Below are positions 9,861 through 18,089 of a stretch of DNA of 33,086 nucleotides, one piece after another. Both the position numbers and the translations under genes were made by a program. The DNA is from Candidatus Kapaibacterium sp. (GTDB lineage: Bacteria; Bacteroidota; Ignavibacteria; Kapaibacteriales; UBA2268). The notes under the pieces were generated by a model. That model had not been told where the DNA came from. It was given only the letters and a program-made list of their open reading frames with translations, and did not search any database. Location: positions 1 to 33,086 of the forward strand of contig JAPLFM010000293.1 of NCBI GenBank assembly GCA_026390675.1, written 5' to 3'. Position 1 is the stretch's first letter. Each line of letters opens with the position of its first letter.

Positions 9861-10475
9861 TTATGAAACCCATAATTCTTGAAATCCAACAATATGCCAT
9901 CTGTTATTTTCTTTTTTTAATAATACCACTAATGATTGACCCCATTCAGAAATTGCTGTAATAATAATAACAGCTTTTGTTTTTGTTTGATTCACAATTG
10001 GTTTTGATAATTGAATATAGTTCGATTTTCTTTTCTTAATGTCTGTTAAAACTATTTTCTCTTTTAATTCAATATTATTAAATTTAATTTCAAAGTTTTG
10101 AGAGTTTCTAATTTGTTGTTTAAAATAAACAATGTCATTAAAATTTACAAAGTAGGAATTTAGATACTTTAATTTAAATAATGTTTCTATGTGAATTCTA
10201 GATTGATTAGTAGATAGATCTATTTCATAATTATTAGTGTTAGTATCAATTCTTATTACGTCTAAATATTCATTTACAGCATATTTGCCATTTCCAATTA
10301 AAATTATTTCAGAATAAGATTCATATATTGGTATTTTATTCTTTTTATTATCATTTCTTAAAACTGTATTAACAATTGCATAGATTTCATCATCAGTAAC
10401 ATTTTCGAATTCTGGAGCTTTGTTACAAGAACAAAGTATAATTATTATCAATATGATTGTTTTATTAAAAATCAC
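9861..10475 (-). CDS. Hypothetical lipoprotein
   Basis: The GTG at 10475 gives 'VIFNKTIILIIIILCSCNKAPEF' with a lipobox (LCSC). It overlaps the upstream gene end by about 11 nt. The ORF-track start at 10505 is less likely. Confidence 0.55.
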   Translation of the reverse strand: MIFNKTIILIIIILCSCNKAPEFENVTDDEIYAIVNTVLRNDNKKNKIPIYESYSEIILIGNGKYAVNEYLDVIRIDTNTNNYEIDLSTNQSRIHIETLFKLKYLNSYFVNFNDIVYFKQQIRNSQNFEIKFNNIELKEKIVLTDIKKRKSNYIQLSKPIVNQTKTKAVIIITAISEWGQSLVVLLKKENNRWHIVGFQELWVS

Positions 10476-11196
10476 CGCATGGTCCTGGATCTTCGAAAAC
10501 AACAATTAAATACTTAAACTTAATACCTAAAAATGGAGTAATTTTATTAGAAATAATTGTATGATTTATTAAATCGAAAGGTTTTTCTATGCCTATATCT
10601 AATGAAACACCTCCATATGAATGAGAATTTTCGGCTCTAAGCAATTGATTAAAACTTATCCCAATAGCAGATTTATATTGCCACCAAGGATTTGTATTTG
10701 AAAAATAGTCTAGTTTTGATTTAATAAAAATAGAAGAGGTCAAATTACTATTTCTATTAATAGGTAAATAAAACAAATTAAAATAAGATTTTGAATTAGT
10801 AAGTATTAATGGAATTGAAGCAATATAACTAAAATCTTTTACAGTAAAATCATCATCTTTTTTAAACAATCTTGGAATTTCTACTGTTGCAATTAACCAA
10901 GCTAAATTAAATCCAGTTAAATAATATGATCTTGATAATTCATTATTATTATATTTGTCTTTTTCAATCACATCAAAATTCAGAATATCTAACTGATAGA
11001 AATATTTATTGCGAACCAAACTCTTTGAGTACATTAGTTCATCCAAACCCAAAGTAAAAGATTTTTGATATTCATTTAACGTATATTCAAAATGAACTCC
11101 TGGTTTTACTAAAAGTCTCCCTGGATTAATACACAATAATTCACCTTGAAATGTAAAACTGAGAAATAGTATCAATATGATTTTTTTTGCTTTCAT
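10465..11196 (-). CDS. Hypothetical exported protein, possible small outer-membrane beta-barrel
   Basis: Signal peptide 'MKAKKIILILFLSFTFQGELLC'; alternating aromatic/hydrophobic strand-like segments; no recognised family. Confidence 0.5.
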   Translation of the reverse strand: MKAKKIILILFLSFTFQGELLCINPGRLLVKPGVHFEYTLNEYQKSFTLGLDELMYSKSLVRNKYFYQLDILNFDVIEKDKYNNNELSRSYYLTGFNLAWLIATVEIPRLFKKDDDFTVKDFSYIASIPLILTNSKSYFNLFYLPINRNSNLTSSIFIKSKLDYFSNTNPWWQYKSAIGISFNQLLRAENSHSYGGVSLDIGIEKPFDLINHTIISNKITPFLGIKFKYLIVVFEDPGPCGDF

Positions 11197-11635
11197 TGAA
11201 AGATATTTTCTAAAAAGAAGAAATTGTTTATCCTAATTTACAAAATAGAAAGCAGAAAAGGCAATAGTATTGTTGCTGATTTGGAAATAATTCAGAAATA
11301 AATATTATTTCTCATTAATTATGAAAAATTATAAAAAGTAACATTAGATTTTTACTTGATTTTTTAAGCTTTAATATTTATTAATAAATTTTAGAAAAAT
11401 ATTTTATGTAGTTACTATCTGAATTAAGTCATTGCAAATATAACTGTTAATTCTATCTATTTAATAAAAACTAATGAATTTCTAATATTGATAGTAACTT
11501 ATTGAAAAACAATATAGATAAGTCTAATTTGATCATATTTGAACAAAAATAGATACAATTTTTTTCTTGCTACTTAAAAAAAATAGAGTTAAATTGAAAT
11601 GATTGTGGAAAACTAAAACCAAGATAGAGGTAAGA

Positions 11636-13999
11636 ATGAAGAAAATAGAAATCAAAAAATCAATATTAATAGCAGGCATAGCACTCACTTTGGGTACTTC
11701 TTTTATCAATAATGCCTATTCTCAATTAGCGAATCAACCAATTAAAGTTCAAAAAAGTGGTAATACTTACCCAGATGAGTTTTCAGAATTAGACGAAACT
11801 CCTTTTACAAGTCAAAATATAGATAAAAATATTGCTAAAGCTCTTGAGTTAGCAAATGAAAAATATAAAAAAGCAATTGAATTAATAGCAAAGAAAGACA
11901 AAGTTGAAGCTAAAAAATTGCTTGATAGTTCTTTTGAGATATTAAACAAATTATCTAATTATCCAAAAATTTCAGATAATAAGGATGTTCAAAGTTTAGT
12001 TGAAAAAATTACTGATACTTATGAGGCTAATTTTACTTCACTTAATGAATTAGATGAGAACTCTCCTGCTGTAGTGGTGCGAGATAAATTCACTAAAGAT
12101 ATTGATAAAGCAACTGAAAATTCTCCAGATATAAAAACCTTAGCACCAGACCAAAGAGATGCAGTTGTAGTAACTAATCCAGTTCCATCTATAAGTTTGC
12201 TAAGCTATCCGGTGGGTGAACAAGAATATATTCAAAAGCATATTAATTATTTATCTCAGACTAAAGCAAAAAAATTCTTTGAAAAATGGATGGAACGTAG
12301 TACAAAATGGTTTCCAATGATGAAACGAATTATTGCAGAAGAAAATATGCCTGAAGAGATTATTTACCTTTCAATGATTGAAAGTGGACTGAATTCTACT
12401 GTAGTTTCTCACGCTAGTGCAGTTGGACTTTGGCAGTTTATGATGGAAACTGGAAGAGATTATAATCTTAACAAGGATTATTCATTTTGGAAAGATGAAA
12501 GGCGAGATCCCGAAAAAGCTACTCGTGCAGCTATGCTTTTTTTGAATGATTTGTACAACAATTTCGGTGATTGGCATTTAGCTCTTGCAGCTTATAACTG
12601 TGGTCAAGGTAAAGTTCAAAAAACTATAAATCAAAGTAAATTGAAAAACCCAAGCTATTGGGATATTCGTAAAATGCTACCTAAGGAAACGAGTCATTAT
12701 GTCGGACAGTACATTGCTGCAGCTTTAATTGCAATGAACCCAAAGGCTTACGGATGCAATACTGATACCTTGAAATTTCAAGATGAGTACAAATATGATA
12801 TTTTTACTTTAAAAGAACCAACTAGTCTGAAAGCTCTTAACTATTGTGCTAATGGTGGTAATCAAAATGTAATTAAAGATTTAAATCCTGAAATCCTTCG
12901 TTCTATAACACCTCCCGATGCTACTGAGTACAAACTTAAAATTCCTTTTGGCACAAAACAAGACTTTATAACTAAGTTTAGTGGATTAACAATTGAAGAA
13001 AAACAACCTTGGATTACACACATTGTTAAAAGAAAAGAAACTTTGGCTTTACTTGCAGAAAGATACAATGTTCCTAAAAATGAACTTCTTGCTATGAACG
13101 ATATTAGAAATATCAAATCAAAATTACAAATTGGCTCTCAAATTAAAATTCCAATTGATGCTGATTCTTACAATTCTATCAATGAAGATTATGATCAAAA
13201 ACTTGCAATTGCTGAGAAATCAAAACCAACAACTAAAATTGAAGAAGATAATTCGAATATAACTCATACTGTTAAAAAAGGTGAGACCTTATTTAGTATT
13301 GCTAGAAGATATGGACTTTCAATAGATGAAATTAAAAGTTTGAATGATATTACAAAAAGTAATGAAAATGTTAAATCTGGACAAGAATTGATAATCGGTA
13401 AAAATGAAGCTAAAGAAAATTTCGCTGTTAAAGCTCCCAAAAAGCAAAAGGTTGAACAGGTAAAGATAGTAAGTCACAAGGTTAAGAAAAATGAAACTCT
13501 TAGTAGAATTGCTGATGATTATGGTGTTACTGCAAATGCAATAATGGAACTTAACAACCTAAAAAGACAAAAAGTAAAAACTGGACAAATCCTAAAAATC
13601 GAAACTGTTACCACTAAAACTACTTCAAAAAACAACAATTCTTATGCAGCTAAAACTACTAAAGTTCATAAAGTTAAAAAAGGTGAAAACCTTTCTATGA
13701 TTGCAGCAAAATATGATGTTTCAGAAGAAGATTTGAAAGAAATGAATCCAAAATCAATTTCTGGTAATACTTTGTTCTCTGGCACAAAACTTAAAATTCC
13801 AAGTAATGAATCTAAGGGTTCTTCATCTGCTCCAGAAAAAGAAGTTAATAATGTTCCTAAGTTTTATAAAGTAAGAGCTGGCGAAACATTATATTCGATT
13901 GCTAATAAATTTGGTTTGAGTGTAAAATCAATCCAATCAAAAAATAAAAACTTAGATGAAAGTGGTTTAAAATCTGGACAAAAGATAAAGCTTCAATAA
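11636..13999 (+). CDS. Membrane-bound lytic murein transglycosylase (MltD-like), SLT domain + five LysM repeats
   Basis: 'EEIIYLSMIESGLNSTVVSHASAVGLWQFMMETGRDYNL...ALAAYNCGQGKVQ' plus five 'H.VKKGETL..IA..Y.....' LysM units. The ATG at 11636 starts a better signal peptide than the GTG at 11603. Confidence 0.92.
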   Translation: MKKIEIKKSILIAGIALTLGTSFINNAYSQLANQPIKVQKSGNTYPDEFSELDETPFTSQNIDKNIAKALELANEKYKKAIELIAKKDKVEAKKLLDSSFEILNKLSNYPKISDNKDVQSLVEKITDTYEANFTSLNELDENSPAVVVRDKFTKDIDKATENSPDIKTLAPDQRDAVVVTNPVPSISLLSYPVGEQEYIQKHINYLSQTKAKKFFEKWMERSTKWFPMMKRIIAEENMPEEIIYLSMIESGLNSTVVSHASAVGLWQFMMETGRDYNLNKDYSFWKDERRDPEKATRAAMLFLNDLYNNFGDWHLALAAYNCGQGKVQKTINQSKLKNPSYWDIRKMLPKETSHYVGQYIAAALIAMNPKAYGCNTDTLKFQDEYKYDIFTLKEPTSLKALNYCANGGNQNVIKDLNPEILRSITPPDATEYKLKIPFGTKQDFITKFSGLTIEEKQPWITHIVKRKETLALLAERYNVPKNELLAMNDIRNIKSKLQIGSQIKIPIDADSYNSINEDYDQKLAIAEKSKPTTKIEEDNSNITHTVKKGETLFSIARRYGLSIDEIKSLNDITKSNENVKSGQELIIGKNEAKENFAVKAPKKQKVEQVKIVSHKVKKNETLSRIADDYGVTANAIMELNNLKRQKVKTGQILKIETVTTKTTSKNNNSYAAKTTKVHKVKKGENLSMIAAKYDVSEEDLKEMNPKSISGNTLFSGTKLKIPSNESKGSSSAPEKEVNNVPKFYKVRAGETLYSIANKFGLSVKSIQSKNKNLDESGLKSGQKIKLQ

Positions 14000-14025
14000 A
14001 TTTTATAGTTATTAAATATTAAATT

Positions 14026-14053
14026 AACCTGCTCTAATCAAGCAGGTTTTTTT
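14026..14053 (+). terminator. Rho-independent terminator
   Basis: aacctgct-ctaatca-agcaggttttttt. Confidence 0.8.
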
Positions 14054-14067
14054 ATGTGCACTAAGAA

Positions 14068-14144
14068 ATTCCATTCCTTAGTTCCTTAGGAACGGAATAT
14101 CGGTAGAAAATAGATACAAACAAATCCATAAGCACCGTAGGTGC
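14068..14144. repeat. Pair of short palindromic hairpin repeats with conserved-looking spacer
   Basis: ATTCCaTTCC..GGAAcGGAAT (14068-14098) containing GTTCC-TTA-GGAAC (14081-14093), then ATATCGGTAGAAAATAGATACAAACAAATCC, then GCACC-GTA-GGTGC (14132-14144) followed by GAAAAA. Confidence 0.65.
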
Positions 14145-14261
14145 GAAAAATAAAGCAATCATATTCAACAAAAAACTATGGTAAATTGAAGTAGTTTTGT
14201 AATTTTGAAGTACAATAATTAAAATTAAAAAATTGTAACAATTAAAGAGCAGACGGTTAAT

Positions 14262-14621
14262 ATGTATTCAGATGATGAATTAAAACTAAAAATTAAAGAA
14301 TTATTTCCACCCAAAGGAAGATTAAGACAAAGAGATTTTATTATATACCAATTTTTACTTTTTATAGTTTTGATAGTAACTTATCTTGCTGCGATAGCTG
14401 GAGTACCCTTTGTATTTTTTTTAATATTTTTTTTGATAATGGTTGAAATTTACATAACAGCTAAACGACTTCAGGATTGTAATTTTTCAGGACTATTTTC
14501 TCTATTTATACTTATACCAACAATAAATGTGTTAGGCGTGCTTTTTTTATTAATTTATCCAGCTACAAAAGGGGAAAATGAATACGGGAATGATCCAAGA
14601 GAGCAAAATATAATTACCTAA
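14262..14621 (+). CDS. DUF805-family membrane protein
   Basis: 'GRLRQRDFIIYQF...AKRLQDCNFSGLFSLFILIPTINVLGVLFLLIYPATKGENEYGNDPR' is a typical DUF805 pattern. Confidence 0.8.
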   Translation: MYSDDELKLKIKELFPPKGRLRQRDFIIYQFLLFIVLIVTYLAAIAGVPFVFFLIFFLIMVEIYITAKRLQDCNFSGLFSLFILIPTINVLGVLFLLIYPATKGENEYGNDPREQNIIT

Positions 14622-14731
14622 TAGATCCCCCACCTACCTGCTAAAATGTCAGATATTTTGCTAAAAATATCTTTATCTAAAAATATTATCTACATTTTTT
14701 AGTCTTTATCTATTCTTAAATATAAAAAGCT

Positions 14732-15931
14732 ATGATAGATAATTTTAATAAAGTATTACAGCACAGATTTGGGCTAATTGGCGAATCTCCAGCAATGAAA
14801 GAAGCAGTTGATATGCTATTGCAAGCCTCTCCAACTGACTTGACTATACTTATTACTGGCGATACAGGCACAGGAAAGGAAGTTTTTGCTAATGCTGTTC
14901 ACTCACTTAGCAATAGAAAGAAATTCCCCTTTGTAAGCGTTAATTGTGGTGCTATCCCAGAAACTTTGCTCGAATCTGAACTTTTTGGACACGAAAAGGG
15001 TGCTTTTACCGGTGCTCAAGACCAAAGAAAAGGTTTTTTTGAAGTAGCCAATAAAGGTACTATTTTCCTTGATGAAATTGGTGAAATGCCATATAGCACT
15101 CAAGTTAAACTTTTGCGCATATTGGAATCAGGTGAATTTTCTCGTCTAGGCTCTTCAGTAGTTCACAAAGTAGATGTGAGGGTAATTGCAGCTACCAATA
15201 GGAATCTTGAAGAAGAAGTAAGAGATGGCAATTTCAGACAAGATCTTTATTTCAGATTGAAAAATGTATTTATATATCTACCCGAATTAAGAAAACATCC
15301 AGATGATATTCCACTTTTGATAGAATATTTCTCTCGAAACGTTTGTGAAAAAATTGGACTGAAATATGATGGTTCTTCTTCTGATGCAATTGAAATATTA
15401 ACTCGTCAGACTTGGCCAGGAAATATAAGAGAGCTAAAAAACTTAGTAGAAACAATGATAACTCTTGAAAAAGCAAGTTATCTTACTCCAGAAATTGTTC
15501 GTAAGTACGTGAAGCCATCTTTGCCTCCACACGTAGATTTTCCTGTTATGGATTCTAATTCTTTAGTCAGAATTCCAAAGCAAGATCAAACTGGCAATGG
15601 TCAATTTGAGCTTGGCTTGATTTTCCGTAGTATATTAGCTTTACAAAATGAAATATCTGATGTAAAAACTATGCTTCGCCATACTATGAGTGATATTGAA
15701 CAAATTAAATTCTCAAAAAATGAAATTCAATATCAGAAAGTGGAACAAATAAAATCTGATGAAGAGTATTTTGAAAATCTTGAAAATCTAAAACTTGAAG
15801 ATATGGAAAAGCAACTTATTACTGAAGCATTACGCAGATATCACAATAATCGTAGGCAAGCAGCAAGTGCTTTGGGAGTAAGCGAAAGAACACTTTATAG
15901 AAAAATATCTGATTATGAAATTACTGAATAA
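14732..15931 (+). CDS. Sigma-54-dependent transcriptional activator (AAA+ and Fis-type HTH, no N-terminal sensor domain)
   Basis: 'GDTGTGKEVFANAVHSLS', 'ELFGHEKGAFTGA', 'GTIFLDEIGEMP', C-terminal 'NNRRQAASALGVSERTLYRKI'. Confidence 0.92.
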   Translation: MIDNFNKVLQHRFGLIGESPAMKEAVDMLLQASPTDLTILITGDTGTGKEVFANAVHSLSNRKKFPFVSVNCGAIPETLLESELFGHEKGAFTGAQDQRKGFFEVANKGTIFLDEIGEMPYSTQVKLLRILESGEFSRLGSSVVHKVDVRVIAATNRNLEEEVRDGNFRQDLYFRLKNVFIYLPELRKHPDDIPLLIEYFSRNVCEKIGLKYDGSSSDAIEILTRQTWPGNIRELKNLVETMITLEKASYLTPEIVRKYVKPSLPPHVDFPVMDSNSLVRIPKQDQTGNGQFELGLIFRSILALQNEISDVKTMLRHTMSDIEQIKFSKNEIQYQKVEQIKSDEEYFENLENLKLEDMEKQLITEALRRYHNNRRQAASALGVSERTLYRKISDYEITE

Positions 15932-15947
15932 CAATTAAAATATATAT

Positions 15948-17174
15948 ATGAATTTTCCTTCCCTAAACGAACAAATGGATATAATCAAGCTTAGTGCAGT
16001 TGATTTACTGCCTATTGAAGACTTGGTTAAAAAAATTGAAAAATCAATTAAAACTAAAAAACCATTAAATATCAAACTTGGTGCCGACCCAAGCCGTCCT
16101 GATTTGCATATTGGGCACGCAGTTGTTTTGCAAAAAATGCGACAATTTCAAGACTTAGGTCATAATGCTATCTTGATTATTGGTGATTTTACTGCTATGA
16201 TTGGCGATCCAACTGGCAAATCTAAAACAAGACCTCAGCTAACTCTTGAAGATACTCGTATAAATGGCAAATCATATATTGACCAAGCTGGGTTGATTTT
16301 ATCTCAAGAAAGACTTGAAGTAAGATACAATTCCGAATGGTTAAACAAAATGACTTTTGCTGATGTGGTAACTCTTACTGCTAAATATACTGTTGCTCAG
16401 CTTTTGGAAAGAGACGATTTTAGTAAAAGGTTCAAATCTGGTACTCCTATTAGTGTGCACGAACTTCTTTACCCACTTGCTCAAGCAATGGACTCTGCTG
16501 AAATTGAAGCAGATGTGGAGCTTGGCGGAACTGACCAAAAATTCAATCTACTTGTAGGTAGAGAAATACAAAGAGCTTATGGCAAAGAAGCACAATGTAT
16601 TTTAACTATGCCTATCTTAGAAGGTACAGACGGAGTGGAGAAAATGAGTAAATCGCTTGATAATTATATTGGGCTTACTGATTCACCTCGTGATATTTTT
16701 GGTAAAGTGATGTCTATTCCTGATAATTTAATTTCAAGATATTTCAGATATGGTGCTTATGCTTTGGAATCTGAAATTAAGGCAATGGAAGAAAATCTTA
16801 AAGATCAAAGTTATAATCCAAGAAATGCAAAAGTAGAAACAGCAATTCGTATCGTTGACAAATATCACCCAAAAGGCTCTGGTCAAGTAGCTTTAGAGGA
16901 ATTTGAGCGAATATTCAAAAATAAAGATTTACCAGATGTAATAGAAGAAATGGAGCTTGATACTAGTGAACTTGGTGCTACTCCAAAGCTATCTGCTGTA
17001 ATGGTAATTACTAAAATGGTAGAATCAAACAAAGATGCAAAACGTATGATAGAGCAAGGTGGGGTTTACCTTGATAATGAAAAAGTTAGTGATATAAATC
17101 AAAATATAGATTTATCAGAATTTAGATTGATTAAGGTTGGCAAACGTAAGTTTTTAAAAGTAAAAAGTAAATAA
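15948..17174 (+). CDS. tyrS: Tyrosine--tRNA ligase
   Basis: 'KLGADPSRPDLHIGHAVVLQKMRQFQDLGH', 'DQKFNLLVGREIQ', 'EKMSKSLDN', C-terminal S4-like domain. Confidence 0.95.
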   Translation: MNFPSLNEQMDIIKLSAVDLLPIEDLVKKIEKSIKTKKPLNIKLGADPSRPDLHIGHAVVLQKMRQFQDLGHNAILIIGDFTAMIGDPTGKSKTRPQLTLEDTRINGKSYIDQAGLILSQERLEVRYNSEWLNKMTFADVVTLTAKYTVAQLLERDDFSKRFKSGTPISVHELLYPLAQAMDSAEIEADVELGGTDQKFNLLVGREIQRAYGKEAQCILTMPILEGTDGVEKMSKSLDNYIGLTDSPRDIFGKVMSIPDNLISRYFRYGAYALESEIKAMEENLKDQSYNPRNAKVETAIRIVDKYHPKGSGQVALEEFERIFKNKDLPDVIEEMELDTSELGATPKLSAVMVITKMVESNKDAKRMIEQGGVYLDNEKVSDINQNIDLSEFRLIKVGKRKFLKVKSK

Positions 17175-18071
17175 TTGAAAGAAAGCAGAAAATATCTTGA
17201 GCCTACTACTGTAGCCCAACTTCAGAATATCGAACTTAAAGCAAGACTTGTGGTAGAGGGATTTATCACAGGTTTGCATAAGTCGCCATACCACGGTTTT
17301 AGCGTAGAATTTTCAGAGCATCGCTCTTACCGTAGTGGTGATGAAATTAGGCATATCGACTGGAAGGTTTATGCTCGAAGTAATAAATTTTATGTGAAGC
17401 AATTTGAAGAAGAAACAAATCTCAGATCTATGATTGTTTTGGATTCAAGTGCTAGTATGAATTTTGCTTCAGCAGGCAATATATCAAAATTTGAGTATGG
17501 TTCTTATCTTGCTGCTGCTATGGCATTTTTGATGATGAAACAGCGTGATGCAGCTGGTCTTGCTACTTATGATACAGAAGTTCGCAAATTTATGCATCCT
17601 CGCTCCAAACAGTCTTATATTGCTGAATTAATTAAAGTATTGGATACTACCAAGCCAAGCAATGGCACAGGCACTGCAAATGCTTTGAATGATATTGCAG
17701 AACGATTAAAAAGGCGTGGACTTGTAATAATAATTAGTGATTTCTTTGATGATTTGGATTCGGTTGTTACTGCTTTGAAGCATTTCCGCCATCAAAATCA
17801 CGAAGTCATTGTTTTCCAAACATTAGATCCTCGTGAATTAGATTTCAAATTTGGCTTTACTTCTGATTTCATTGATTTGGAAACAGGCGAAGAAATTAGT
17901 ACACAGCCCTTTCAAATTCAAAAAGCATATCAAGATGCAATGAATGAATTTACAAATAGCATCAGAAAAGAATGTTTCAATCTAAAGATTGACTACCACT
18001 TAATAGACACCTCCCAAACATTTGACATTGCCTTAAAAGAATACCTCAAGAAAAGACAAGGCGGCGGGTGA
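17175..18071 (+). CDS. DUF58 domain-containing protein
   Basis: 'GLHKSPYHGFSVEFSEHRSYRSGDEIRHIDWKVYARSNKFYVKQFEEETNL' and 'VLDSSASMNF' vWA-like motif; TTG start directly after the tyrS stop. Confidence 0.92.
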   Translation: MKESRKYLEPTTVAQLQNIELKARLVVEGFITGLHKSPYHGFSVEFSEHRSYRSGDEIRHIDWKVYARSNKFYVKQFEEETNLRSMIVLDSSASMNFASAGNISKFEYGSYLAAAMAFLMMKQRDAAGLATYDTEVRKFMHPRSKQSYIAELIKVLDTTKPSNGTGTANALNDIAERLKRRGLVIIISDFFDDLDSVVTALKHFRHQNHEVIVFQTLDPRELDFKFGFTSDFIDLETGEEISTQPFQIQKAYQDAMNEFTNSIRKECFNLKIDYHLIDTSQTFDIALKEYLKKRQGGG

Positions 18072-18089
18072 GGAGGAATTCAGACCAAA

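Noticed and set aside
12862-13116. 84-aa antisense ORF in the lytic transglycosylase
   Set aside because: Shadow of the SLT/LysM gene, no recognisable motif.
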